Source of the DNA: DASXSB01 sp036506275
Lineage (GTDB): Bacteria > Methylomirabilota > Methylomirabilia > Rokubacteriales > CSP1-6
Length of the DNA stretch: 64,000 nt
Assembly: GCA_036506275.1 (NCBI GenBank)
Contig: DASXSB010000031.1
Coordinates: 7,016 to 71,015 of the forward strand
Direction: 5' to 3'
This document shows positions 32,446-41,318 of the stretch, piece after piece; position 1 is the first letter of the stretch, and each line of letters begins with the position of its first letter. Below the pieces are notes generated by a model. It had not been told where the DNA came from. It made no database searches and saw only the letters and a program-made list of their open reading frames with translations. A program made the position numbers and the translations under genes.

Positions 32446-35247
32446 CTAATCGCGCCGGAGCGGCAGCGGCCAGGAGCGGCGGGCGAGGAAGCGGTCGATG
32501 CCGGCGCGGCCGTCGGCGGCGGCGACGAGGCGACCGAAATCGCGCGCCTCGCGGGCGAGACCGGCTTCGAGGCCTTCCGTCAATCCCACGCGCACGACGT
32601 CGAGGATGGCGCGCGCGCAGTCGGCGCGGGGCTCGTGTCGATGATGCGCGAGCAGGCGCTCGACCTCCGGGTCCCGCTCCACGTTCGGAAACGCCATCGT
32701 GTCGGGATCGGCGAGCGGGGACCACAGGTGGCCCTGAAAGCGTCCGAGCGCGATCGCGCGGGCGATGCCGAGGGCGTGGGAAAGCGCGTCGGCGGGCGCC
32801 ACCTCGTCGACCAGGCCCAGCGACCAGGCATGCTGCGCCGAACGCCGGCGGCCGTCGAGGAGCAGCACCAGCGCTTCCACGAGGAGCGTGTACATCTGGC
32901 CACCGCCGGCGCGCGCCCATCGTAGCGCGAGGCGCGGGAGCATCTGGGTGCCGCCGAATCCCGGGATCACGTGCAGGTTGATCTCGGGCTGGCCGATCTC
33001 GGCGCGGTCGCCGGCCACGCGGTACGCGCACGCCATCTGGAGCTCGTTGCCGCCGCCGAGCGCGTAGCCGTCGACGGCGCTGACGACGGGCGCGCGGAGT
33101 CGCGCCAGTCGCCGGAACACCCGTTGCGCGCGCGCGGCGAACGCCTCCACGTCCGCCGCCGTCGCGAACGCGCGCAGCTCGCGGATGTCCGCCCCCGCCA
33201 CGAACATGGCGCCGGCGCCGGTGACGACGCACGCCTTGAGATCGCGCTCGGCCTCGAGAACGTCGAGCACGCGCTCGAGGTCGTCGAGGGTGGCGCGGCC
33301 GATGGCGTTCGCGGGCGGCGAATCGATGGTGACGAGCGCGACCAGCTCCGGAAATCCCGGACGCACGGGATCGAGGCGGGCGCGCACGACGGAGCCATCC
33401 ACGAAGCGCGACCCCCACGCCCCGTACACCTCGCGTACCGTGCGGGCGCCGTCGAGGCTCGGCCCCGCGCCCACGCGGACGGCGAGCGTGCCCGTGTGGC
33501 GATTCTCTGCGATGGTCTGGTTGGCGTCGGCGAGCTCTTCCCACCGTCCCACCGCCGGCGGCGCCACCGCGAGAGCGCCGGCGTCGATCAGCCGAACCAC
33601 CTCCTCCGCCTGCCACGCGTTGGAGAGATGGCTGCCGAGGATGGCGAACGCGGGAAAGAGCACGCGCTTCTGGTGCATCCACACGTTCGGCGCGTAGAAG
33701 GACAGCCGCTGGGCGTCGGTGGCCTCGAGATAGACGATGCGGCCGCTGAAGGGACGCGCCAGGAACGTGCTGATGCCGAGCGTGTCCTGACCGGCGCGTT
33801 CCACGATCACGTCCGGGTTCCCGCGGGGATTGTCGGGCGTCGCGAGGAGGCGACCCACGGCCTGGCCGAACGGCTTCAGCGTGCGGTCCTGGTAGCGACG
33901 AAAGCCCTCCGGGTCGGTGTCGTAGTCGGGCATCGCGTCCGGCCACTCGAGGCCGCCGCGCCGCGCCAGCGATTCGAGACTCACGACGGCCTGCACGGGT
34001 AACGTGGCGCGGACGTGCTCGGCTTCGTCGTCGCGCGCCGTCACCACGACCACGCGCGCGGACGCGCGGGCGGCGGCATGGACGGCGTCGGCGGCGACGG
34101 CGTCGTCCCCGCCCCCGCGGTGATAGACGAGCACGCCTGCGTGCGGCCGCAATCCCGCTCTTCCGTACATCTCGGCGGCCGACGTCGCGCCGGGCTTGCC
34201 GAAGAAGGTCAGCGTGTAGCCGCTGGTGGCGCCGTAGAACACCAGGCGACCACCGGGCGCGAGCAGATCGATCATGCGGGGGAAGAGATCCCGCCCCACC
34301 GAGGAGACGACCACGTCGACCAGATCCCCGTCGTTCCGTTCCCGCACGAGCGCGCGGAAGGCCTCCCCCGCCGCCCGCCACTCGTACCACTCCGCACGGT
34401 CGCGCGGCACGGGAGTGAAGACGCCATCGAGGCCGGGCGCGCGGCGATTCACGTAGGCGGCGGCGCCACGCTCGAGGATGCGCTTGCCCTTGTCGTCGGT
34501 GGACACGAGACCGACGACCCGCGCGCCCCGCCGCGCGGCGCAGGTGACGGCATAGGTGCCGGTCCCGCCGGCGGCGCCTTCCACGAACACGCGCTCGCCG
34601 ACCTCCACTCCCGCCACGTCGTAGAGCGCCTTGTAGACGGTCTCGAGGTCGAGCATGAACGACGCGCCTTCGGGCAGCGTGAGGCGCTCGGAGTGGGCGA
34701 GGAGCTGCGGCGCCTGACACCGCACGAACTGCGCGAACGATCCGTCCGGGGTCTCGTAGCCCTGGATCTTGAAGTCCGCGTGCATGGGATCGTCGCCCGC
34801 CCGCGGCGAGAGGAGATCGGAGACGCCGGGATACAGAACGCGCAGCTCGCCGATCTTCAATCGTCCCTCGCGCGCGGTCTCGCTCCCCACCGCCGCCACC
34901 AGCACCACGGCGCCGCTCCCCGCGACGTGAAGGTCGCGGTCGTGGAGATCGAAGACGGAGATGGGCACGCCGCGGGCGGCGAAGACGGTGTTGTAGGTGA
35001 GGCCGGCGTACAGCACGTAGCCGAGGGCGTCGTTCGGTCCGAGCGCGGGCGTGGGGACGATCGCGCGCTGGAGGGCGTGGGCAGGCTCGCCGTGGGCGGG
35101 CCGGCCCCACCGATCCTTCACCACCGCCCACACCTCGTGGAGCGGAGGCACCGGGTCGAGCCCGGGCCGGAACGGCGCGCCGACCGGGATCCGTTCGCCG
35201 TCCCGCTCCCACCAGCTCCGGTCGATGTCCGCCGCCGGCTCCGTCAC
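32446..35247 (-). CDS. crotonyl-CoA-reductase-like MDR fused to an enoyl-CoA hydratase domain
   Basis: A 933-residue two-module enzyme. Residues about 1-600 form a medium-chain reductase of the crotonyl-CoA carboxylase/reductase kind. It has YAGLTYNTVFAARG, the NADP loop GAAGGTGTYAVTCAARRGA, LLAPGGRLVFYGATSGY and the late HQKRVLFPAFAILGSH, with an insertion of about 150 residues before the last part. Residues about 630-933 form a crotonase domain: AMFVAGADIREL (oxyanion), ALGGGNELQMA and IGQPEINLHVIPGFGGTQ, so both catalytic Glu are kept. Order and pairing differ from propionyl-CoA synthase (ligase-hydratase-reductase). It likely couples dehydration of a 3-hydroxyacyl-CoA with reduction of the enoyl-CoA; the substrate is unknown. 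Confidence 0.85.
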   Translation of the reverse strand: MTEPAADIDRSWWERDGERIPVGAPFRPGLDPVPPLHEVWAVVKDRWGRPAHGEPAHALQRAIVPTPALGPNDALGYVLYAGLTYNTVFAARGVPISVFDLHDRDLHVAGSGAVVLVAAVGSETAREGRLKIGELRVLYPGVSDLLSPRAGDDPMHADFKIQGYETPDGSFAQFVRCQAPQLLAHSERLTLPEGASFMLDLETVYKALYDVAGVEVGERVFVEGAAGGTGTYAVTCAARRGARVVGLVSTDDKGKRILERGAAAYVNRRAPGLDGVFTPVPRDRAEWYEWRAAGEAFRALVRERNDGDLVDVVVSSVGRDLFPRMIDLLAPGGRLVFYGATSGYTLTFFGKPGATSAAEMYGRAGLRPHAGVLVYHRGGGDDAVAADAVHAAARASARVVVVTARDDEAEHVRATLPVQAVVSLESLARRGGLEWPDAMPDYDTDPEGFRRYQDRTLKPFGQAVGRLLATPDNPRGNPDVIVERAGQDTLGISTFLARPFSGRIVYLEATDAQRLSFYAPNVWMHQKRVLFPAFAILGSHLSNAWQAEEVVRLIDAGALAVAPPAVGRWEELADANQTIAENRHTGTLAVRVGAGPSLDGARTVREVYGAWGSRFVDGSVVRARLDPVRPGFPELVALVTIDSPPANAIGRATLDDLERVLDVLEAERDLKACVVTGAGAMFVAGADIRELRAFATAADVEAFAARAQRVFRRLARLRAPVVSAVDGYALGGGNELQMACAYRVAGDRAEIGQPEINLHVIPGFGGTQMLPRLALRWARAGGGQMYTLLVEALVLLLDGRRRSAQHAWSLGLVDEVAPADALSHALGIARAIALGRFQGHLWSPLADPDTMAFPNVERDPEVERLLAHHRHEPRADCARAILDVVRVGLTEGLEAGLAREARDFGRLVAAADGRAGIDRFLARRSWPLPLRRD

Positions 35248-35287
35248 GCGCGCGCTCCGGCGCTGCTCACGTCAGGCGATGCTCATG

Positions 35288-36046
35288 TCAGGCGATGCGG
35301 ACGATGCCGCGCTCCACCGGCTTGAAGCGAGCCGCCACCTCGGGGTCGTGCCCGGCCACGATGAGCTTGTCAGCGCCGGCGAGGGCGTGGATGGTGTCGA
35401 AGGCCGCCAGCATCTGGGGCAGGCTGGTGATGATCTGCACAGGCTGATAGCGTTCGACGTTCCGGTAGAAATGCGAGGCGTCGGACGTCAGCACCACGCG
35501 TCCGCGCGCGGTCTCCACGGTGACGATCTGGAGCCCGGCCGTGTGACCGCCGACCCAGTGCACGCTGAGCCCAGGGAAGACCTCGCGCGAGCCTTCCACG
35601 AGCCGGATCCGGTTCGCGTAGTTGAGGGTGACGAGCGAGCCCATCGAGGGCGCGTTCGCCAGCATCTTGTAGACCTCGTAGCGGGCGATCTGCCCCGTCC
35701 AGAACGCCAGCTCCTCCTTCTGAACCCAGAACTCGGCGCGCGGAAAGAGCGAGTGGCCCGCCCAGTGATCCCAGTGCAGATGCGACACGAGCGCGATCGG
35801 GATGGCGTCCGCCTTCACCCCGAGCCGTTCCACCATCGCGGCCGGGCTCACGAAGTCGCGCAGGCCCCGCTGCACGGCGTCCTCCTCGCGGCATCCGGTG
35901 TCGACGAGGACGGGATGCGGCCCGCCGAGGACGAGCCACACGAAGAAGTCGAGCGTGATCGCCTCGTGGGAGGGCTCGCGATAGAAGAACTGGCAGGCAG
36001 TGGTGTCGCGGGCGCCGTACCTGAGCGCGTAGACCTCGAGCGCCAT
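35288..36046 (-). CDS. metallo-beta-lactamase-fold lactonase-like hydrolase
   Basis: A 252-residue zinc hydrolase most like N-acyl-homoserine-lactone lactonases. The HxHxDH site is in SHLHWDHWAG, with later ligands in GGHTAGLQ, TSDASHF and AGHDPEV. The ATG overlaps the stop of the methionine-synthase-like gene as ATGA, so the two are coupled and may act in one pathway. Quorum quenching is one option; hydrolysis of another lactone or thioester is equally possible. Confidence 0.82.
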   Translation of the reverse strand: MALEVYALRYGARDTTACQFFYREPSHEAITLDFFVWLVLGGPHPVLVDTGCREEDAVQRGLRDFVSPAAMVERLGVKADAIPIALVSHLHWDHWAGHSLFPRAEFWVQKEELAFWTGQIARYEVYKMLANAPSMGSLVTLNYANRIRLVEGSREVFPGLSVHWVGGHTAGLQIVTVETARGRVVLTSDASHFYRNVERYQPVQIITSLPQMLAAFDTIHALAGADKLIVAGHDPEVAARFKPVERGIVRIA

Positions 36047-37074
36047 CAGCGCGCGACCTCCGCCCGCACGATGCGGGCGCCGGCGCCGAGCGCCTGTAGC
36101 TTTCTGCGCGCGACGTCGCGCGGCAGGGGCACCATCCCGCAGTTCGTGCACGGATAGAGCCGATCGGCCGGGACGAACTCGAGCGCGCGGCGAATGGTGG
36201 CGGCGACCTCCGCCGGCGTCTCGACACGATGGGTCGCGACGTCGATGCACCCGACGAGCACGTCCTTGCCGCCGAGCAGTGCCAGCAGCGAGAGGGGCAC
36301 GCGCGAGTTCGCGCACTCGAGCGAGATCTGATCGATCCGGCTTCCCGCCAGCAGCGGAAACGTCTTCTCGTACTGTCGCCACTCCGCGCCGAGCGTCTTC
36401 TTCCAGTCGACGTTGGCCTGGATTCCGTAGCCGTAGCAGATGTGGACGGCGGTCCGGCACGTGAGCCCTTCGATGGCGCGATGAAGCGCCTCGATGCCCC
36501 AGTGGGCCACGTCGTCCATGTAGACGTTGAAGGCGGGCTCGTCGAGCTGGAGCACGTCGAGCCCGGCCGCCTGCAGCTCGCGCGCCTCCTCGTTGATGAC
36601 CCGCGCGAACTCCAGCGCGAGCCGGGCGCGATCGCGATAGTGCTCGTCGGCGAGCGTGTCCACGATGGTCATGGGGCCGGGGATCGTGAACTTGAGCTGG
36701 TGATCGGTGTGCGCGCGCGCCCATCGCACCTCGTCGACGTGCACGGGAGCGCGCCGCCGCACGGGTGCCGTCACCGTCGGCACCTCCGCCTTGTAGCGGT
36801 CGGCGCGGATACCGATCGTCACCCGCCGGCCGAAATCGATCCCGTCCAGCTTCTCGAGGAACCCGTGCACGAAATGCTGTCGCGACTGCTCGCCGTCGGT
36901 GACGATGTCGATGCCCGCCGCCTCCTGGTCCTTGAGCGCGACGAGCACGGCATCACGCTGGCCGTCCGCGAGGCTCTCGGGTGGCAGCCGCCACGGCGCC
37001 CACAGGGTTTCCGGCGTCGCGAGCCAGGCGGGCTTCGGAAGACTCCCGGCGATCGTCGTGAGTAGCACCGACAC
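36046..37074 (-). CDS. short MetE-type (cobalamin-independent methionine synthase family) protein
   Basis: A 342-residue protein corresponding to the catalytic C-terminal barrel of MetE without its N-terminal half. Zinc ligands are visible in VHICYGYG (His and Cys) and CTNCGMVPL (Cys); LQLDEPAFN is the usual Glu/Asp strand. Such short 'core-MetE' proteins in archaea and bacteria transfer methyl groups from methylcobalamin or other donors to a thiol, and some are uncharacterised. Its ATGA overlap with a lactonase-like gene is notable, because homocysteine thiolactone or S-methyl donors would link the two chemistries; that link is speculative. Confidence 0.82.
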   Translation of the reverse strand: MSVLLTTIAGSLPKPAWLATPETLWAPWRLPPESLADGQRDAVLVALKDQEAAGIDIVTDGEQSRQHFVHGFLEKLDGIDFGRRVTIGIRADRYKAEVPTVTAPVRRRAPVHVDEVRWARAHTDHQLKFTIPGPMTIVDTLADEHYRDRARLALEFARVINEEARELQAAGLDVLQLDEPAFNVYMDDVAHWGIEALHRAIEGLTCRTAVHICYGYGIQANVDWKKTLGAEWRQYEKTFPLLAGSRIDQISLECANSRVPLSLLALLGGKDVLVGCIDVATHRVETPAEVAATIRRALEFVPADRLYPCTNCGMVPLPRDVARRKLQALGAGARIVRAEVAR

Positions 37075-37160
37075 TCCTCGTCACGCCGTGGTCGTCCCGG
37101 CGCGTCCGGGGGAGGATATCAGCGAAGAACGATGATGGCGAGCGGGCGGGCAGACGACGA

Positions 37161-38309
37161 CTAGAAGAACAGGCGCGCGAGGCCCTTCACGGCGTGAGAG
37201 GACACGAAGCGGAGCCGCCGCGCGTATGCCACGACGAGCGAGCGCCCGCCAGCGGCTCCGTACTCGGTGGCCATGAACTCGGGCGACGGGAAGAGCAGCG
37301 AGCGCGCATAGCGCGCGCGTTCACCGAAGGTCGGAAGCGCGAAGAGGGCGGCCAGGCTCTCGCCGCCCTCGACCCCGCCCTCGGACGACGCCAGTCTCGC
37401 CAGCCATCGATCACGCACGCGGAGGGGGGCACGGCCGAGCGTATCCCGCACGCCCGGCGGCACCGGCGTGTAGAGGAGGTTGCACACGACGTTGATCAGC
37501 GGCGCGATGAGCGGCGCGACCGCGGCCGCCTCCGCTTCCGCCACGAACGTCAGCCAGTCGAGCCCGGCGCCTTCGCGGCGGACGAGGCGATCGATCTCGT
37601 AGAGCCAGAGGAGGGGCGCGTCCGCGCCCTTGTGGACGGCATGGAGACAGAGATGGAGAAGCAGATCGGCCGGCGCCAGCCGCCACGTCTCCACGCCGGC
37701 GACGGTCGCGCGGCGGCAGCGATGCCATACGCGCTCCATCGCCACGCGCTCGCCGAACGGCGGGTACGCGATCGTCCAGTGGGGCTCCACGATCATCCAG
37801 CCGTGGCGCTGCTTCGCGAACTCGAGCGTGTAGGAGAACGCGCGCGCGAACCCGGGCCGGCGGTCGATCTCCTGGAATCCGCGCTCCTGCAGGAGCGCGG
37901 TCAGCGCCTCCAGCTCGCTCTTGCGCACGAGCAAATCGAGATCGCCCATCGGACGCACGCTCGCATCGTCGTGGAGGCGCTCGCCGAGCGCGAGGCCTCG
38001 GAGCGGCGCGACCGACAGCGAGCGCTGGGCGGCGGCCCCGACGATGTCGGCGAGCTCGCTCGCGAACATCAAATTCCGGGCGGCCACTCCCGCCGCGCGC
38101 GCCCTCAGCGCTTCGCGCGCGAGCTCCGGCACCGCGGCCGCGGTCCCGCCCGCCACGAGGGCGCGGTGCAGGAGCGGCGTCAGCGCGTGGCGGTCGGCCT
38201 CGTCGAGCGCCGCCGTCCAGCCGTCCGCGGGCACGAGACCCAGGAGCGTGTCGGCGCTCTCGCCGCGCATGAGGGCGAGCAGCAGCGGATGCGCGCGAGG
38301 CGGCGTCAT
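37161..38309 (-). CDS. nucleotidyltransferase-fold protein of the lasso cluster (NTP_transf_5 type)
   Basis: A 382-residue protein with a nucleotidyltransferase motif in RPMGDLDLLVRKSELEALTALLQERGF (acidic DLDLL pair near residue 110), the layout of the uncharacterised-nucleotidyltransferase family often seen in RiPP clusters. It is the last gene of the lasso operon; the ATG at 38309 overlaps the kinase stop as ATGA. In pseudomycoidin-type lasso clusters a homologous protein adds a further group after phosphorylation, so a tailoring role on the phosphorylated peptide is the best guess. Confidence 0.8.
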   Translation of the reverse strand: MTPPRAHPLLLALMRGESADTLLGLVPADGWTAALDEADRHALTPLLHRALVAGGTAAAVPELAREALRARAAGVAARNLMFASELADIVGAAAQRSLSVAPLRGLALGERLHDDASVRPMGDLDLLVRKSELEALTALLQERGFQEIDRRPGFARAFSYTLEFAKQRHGWMIVEPHWTIAYPPFGERVAMERVWHRCRRATVAGVETWRLAPADLLLHLCLHAVHKGADAPLLWLYEIDRLVRREGAGLDWLTFVAEAEAAAVAPLIAPLINVVCNLLYTPVPPGVRDTLGRAPLRVRDRWLARLASSEGGVEGGESLAALFALPTFGERARYARSLLFPSPEFMATEYGAAGGRSLVVAYARRLRFVSSHAVKGLARLFF

Positions 38310-39289
38310 GCCGCGAGGTCCACCTCGACGGCCGCCCGCACCGCGCGCAGGCGATGGAGGCCGCGGGGGAAGCTCAAGCGCTTGACGGGAACGGCGACCG
38401 CGAGCCGTGCCGCCAGCTCGAACTGGCGCGCGAGACGAGCGGGATCGCGAACGAGCGTGTTGAACGTGGCGCGCACGAGCTCCACGAACGCCGCGCGCGG
38501 CGAGAGCGGCTCGATCGCGACCGCGGGCGGGCGGGGACCCTTTGGAGAGCCAAGGACGTAAAGCGCCGCCAGCGGCGCCGCCTCCGCGTGGCCGAGACCA
38601 TTGCGGAGGGGGATCACGAGCTTCGGCGTGAGATCGTTCATCGGCGTCCCGCCCGCGGCGTCCCCGAGCACCGCGCGCGCGACGTGAGGAAAGAGCTTGA
38701 TGCGCGCCGGGCCGGGATGGGCGAGATAGCCCCGGGGATCCGGCGTCAGCACCAGGAGATCGTCGGTGAGCAGCGCGTGTCCCGCGCGGAGAAAGGCGGC
38801 GCCGAGGCTCGACTTGCCGTACCCGCAGTCGCCCACGAAGCCGACGGCGCGGCCGTTCACCACCGCCGCCGTCGAGTGGAGCGGTTCCCGGCCCAGCCGG
38901 AGCAGCGCGAACGAGAGCGTGTGGCCGAGGAGGTACGTGCGAAACGCCTCGAAGGCGTCCCTGCGCAGCGGCCGGCAATCGATGGCGCGACCGTCGGCGG
39001 CGACCAGGAACTCGAAGAGTCCGCGCCAGCGCACGTAGTCGGCGCCGTCGGCGAGGCGCGCGTGCTCGAACCACGCTGCCGGCGCCCGGCGGCGGAGCTG
39101 ACGCCGCGCGGGCGCGAAGAACGCGGCCGGGCGCTCGTGGATCGCGGCCTCGGGCGGCCGGCCGTCTTCTCCACGCGGACACGGAAGCGGCACCACGCTC
39201 GCCACGCGCAGTCCGTAGACCTCGTAGGTGGCGGGATCGCCGGGCGCCGCGCCACGAGAGGCGCGCACGGTCGGGATCGCCGTCCTCAT
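38306..39289 (-). CDS. HPr-kinase-like lasso-peptide kinase
   Basis: A 327-residue protein whose central part has the HprK/PEPCK-like P-loop GDCGYGKSS (near residue 155), the TAAVVNGRAVGFVGD strand before it and the acidic LLTDDLLVL motif after it. Full HprK regulators are different in their N-terminus; this layout matches the kinases of paeninodin-like lasso clusters, which phosphorylate a Ser near the peptide C-terminus. The ATG at 39289 overlaps the precursor stop as ATGA, a tight link between substrate and enzyme. Confidence 0.82.
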   Translation of the reverse strand: MRTAIPTVRASRGAAPGDPATYEVYGLRVASVVPLPCPRGEDGRPPEAAIHERPAAFFAPARRQLRRRAPAAWFEHARLADGADYVRWRGLFEFLVAADGRAIDCRPLRRDAFEAFRTYLLGHTLSFALLRLGREPLHSTAAVVNGRAVGFVGDCGYGKSSLGAAFLRAGHALLTDDLLVLTPDPRGYLAHPGPARIKLFPHVARAVLGDAAGGTPMNDLTPKLVIPLRNGLGHAEAAPLAALYVLGSPKGPRPPAVAIEPLSPRAAFVELVRATFNTLVRDPARLARQFELAARLAVAVPVKRLSFPRGLHRLRAVRAAVEVDLAA

Positions 39290-39441
39290 CCGCTCCCCGC
39301 GCGCGTCTTGGGGCCGGGGTTGGCACCGTTGTTGGCTTCGTTCTTCGCCTTCTGCGTGCCCTCCGTGAGCGTGCGGAGGTCGCCGTAGCGCCGGAGGCGC
39401 GGCGGCGCGTACGGCTTCTTCGTGTGGGTCGGTGTCGTCAT
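39286..39441 (-). CDS. lasso-peptide precursor
   Basis: A 51-residue peptide. The leader holds Tyr11, Pro14, Leu16, Gly20 and Thr26, an exact fit to YxxPxLxxxGxxxxxT, the recognition signature for RRE-dependent lasso processing. Thr26 would be at position -2, so cleavage after Glu27 gives a core of 24 residues starting at Gly28. Glu35 is then core residue 8, right for an isopeptide bond closing an 8-residue ring (GTQKAKNE). The tail is rich in Asn, Gly and Pro and ends Arg-Ala-Gly-Ser-Gly, with a Ser next to the end for the kinase. Overlaps by ATGA with the cyclase upstream and the kinase downstream. It is so short that automated annotation may miss it. Confidence 0.82.
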   Translation of the reverse strand: MTTPTHTKKPYAPPRLRRYGDLRTLTEGTQKAKNEANNGANPGPKTRAGSG

Positions 39442-41318
39442 GTCGTTCTCCCCCAGAAGCGCTCGAGCCAGCGATCCACCGTGACGAGGAACCAGACTTC
39501 CCAGCGCAGCTCTTTTTGACCGGCGACGTAGCGGTCCACCAGCCGTCGCGCCGATCGGAGGTCCACGTAGCGGCCGAGGCGGCCGGAGCGGTTCTCGAGC
39601 GCGGCCGGAGGATCGCGGCGGCACAGCGCGGTGAGGCTCCGGTCCATCGTGTCCGTCCAGTCGCCCTTGCCGCGCCGGAAGCGGATGGTGTCGGGCACGA
39701 TGCCGCGCATCGCGCTTCGAAGTAGCCGCTTCCGCTCACCGCCGTGCGTTCGCCGCGTCGACGGCACGGAGAGGACGTACTCCACGAGCCGGGCATCGAG
39801 GAACGGAAAGCGCGTCTCCACGCCCGCCGCCGCCGACGCGCGCTCGTCGACCTCGAGCTTCAACACCTGGTACGCGCTGGCCACGCAGAGATAGCTGTCG
39901 GCTTGCGCGAACGATGGAAACGGGACGGTGTGCCACGGCTCGCGCAGGCGATCGCGCAGGCCGACGGCGCGCGCCAGTCCTCCGTTGATCCACGGCGGCG
40001 GCGCCCGCCGCAGAGCGCGCTTGGCGACGTACTTCATCCGCGGCGGGACCAGCAGCGCGAGGGCCATGCCCGCGAACTGCGCCCGGCTCCCGCCGTACCA
40101 CGAGGCGAACGCGCGCGTGTCGTGGAGGAAGCGGCGGAGCCGGAGCTCGTGCACGAGGTCGGCGAGATACCCGACCTCGTCGAGGAGATGATCGCCGCCG
40201 TCGCCGGAGAGCAGCACGCGGCAACCCCACGCCAGAACGGCGTCGGTGCCGGCGAGCACGCTCTGGCGAGCCGCTCCCACGATGGGGCTCTCCACCTCCC
40301 ACAGCAGCTCGTCGATCCGGTGGAGAGGATCATCGTCGGCGGCGTGGATCTCATGGCCCTTGCGACCGGTGGCGGCGACGACGTCCCGCGCGAACGTCCG
40401 CTCGTCGGAGGCAGGGTCATCGGAAAAGAGCGTGAACGCCTCCAGCGCCGGCACGCCACCGTCGGGGCCGCCGCCGTACCGCTCGGCCGTGCACAGGATC
40501 GCGGAGGAGTCGAGGCCACCACTAACGAAGACGCCGATCGGGAACTCGCTGCGCAGGCGGCAGCGCACGGCCTCGGCGAACAGCGTCAGGAAGTGGTCGA
40601 CGTACTCGTCGTCGCGCGCGTAGCGCGTCTCGCGCAGGGGATCGATGGCCCAGTACCGCCCCACGCGGGCGACGCCGTTGCGCACGGTCAGCACGTGTCC
40701 CGGCGGGAGCCGGCACATCCCGCGAAAGAACGTGCGGTCGTGATCGCGCTCGCGGAACTCGCGGAGCAGGAACGCGAGCACCATCTCGTCGTCGGGCTCC
40801 GGGATGGCGCCGCGCGCGGCCAGCAACGGCTTGATCTCGGATCCGAAGAACAGCGTCGGCCCCGCCCATGTGTAGTGCAGGGGCTTGAGCCCGAGGCGGT
40901 CGCGCGCGCACACGAGCGTTTGCACGCGGTCGTCCCACAGCGCGAACGCGAACTCGCCGACCATGTGGTCGAGCGCGCGCAGACCCCAGCGGCGGTACGC
41001 GCGAAGCACGAGCGCGGGGTCGGTGGCGCCGGCCCCCGGCGCCATGTCGGCGCCGAGCGTCACCGTCAGCTCCTGGCGGTTGTCGAGGCGCCCATCCCAG
41101 ACGAGCCGGACGTCACCGGTGTCGTCGATGACGGGCTGCTTTTCGTGGAGCGATTCCGGCGTCGTGTAGAGCAGGCGATGCCCGAGACCGATCGGCCCCT
41201 CGTGCCACTGGCCTTCCCCATCCGAGCCGCGATGCGCGATGGCCTTGACCATCCGCGCGAGCGTGGTCGGGTCCACGGGGCGACCGTCGGTGCGATGGAT
41301 TCCGACCAGTCCGCTCAC
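39438..41318 (-). CDS. asparagine-synthetase-like lasso cyclase (second copy)
   Basis: A 626-residue AsnB homologue. The N-terminal glutaminase-like domain starts MSGLVGIHR with Ser where glutaminases need Cys2, so it cannot release ammonia from glutamine. The synthetase domain keeps the ATP-pyrophosphatase loop SGGLDSS near residue 265 and LSGDGGDHLLDE. Lasso cyclases use this chemistry to activate the ring Glu/Asp side chain. The GTG at 41318 overlaps the stop of the first copy as GTGA. Which of the two copies closes the ring, or whether both act, is not visible. Confidence 0.88.
   Translation of the reverse strand: MSGLVGIHRTDGRPVDPTTLARMVKAIAHRGSDGEGQWHEGPIGLGHRLLYTTPESLHEKQPVIDDTGDVRLVWDGRLDNRQELTVTLGADMAPGAGATDPALVLRAYRRWGLRALDHMVGEFAFALWDDRVQTLVCARDRLGLKPLHYTWAGPTLFFGSEIKPLLAARGAIPEPDDEMVLAFLLREFRERDHDRTFFRGMCRLPPGHVLTVRNGVARVGRYWAIDPLRETRYARDDEYVDHFLTLFAEAVRCRLRSEFPIGVFVSGGLDSSAILCTAERYGGGPDGGVPALEAFTLFSDDPASDERTFARDVVAATGRKGHEIHAADDDPLHRIDELLWEVESPIVGAARQSVLAGTDAVLAWGCRVLLSGDGGDHLLDEVGYLADLVHELRLRRFLHDTRAFASWYGGSRAQFAGMALALLVPPRMKYVAKRALRRAPPPWINGGLARAVGLRDRLREPWHTVPFPSFAQADSYLCVASAYQVLKLEVDERASAAAGVETRFPFLDARLVEYVLSVPSTRRTHGGERKRLLRSAMRGIVPDTIRFRRGKGDWTDTMDRSLTALCRRDPPAALENRSGRLGRYVDLRSARRLVDRYVAGQKELRWEVWFLVTVDRWLERFWGRTT

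Noticed and set aside
32054..35212. 1,052-codon open frame on the minus strand
   Set aside because: Out-of-frame shadow of the reductase-hydratase fusion; Arg/Pro/Gly-rich with no motif.
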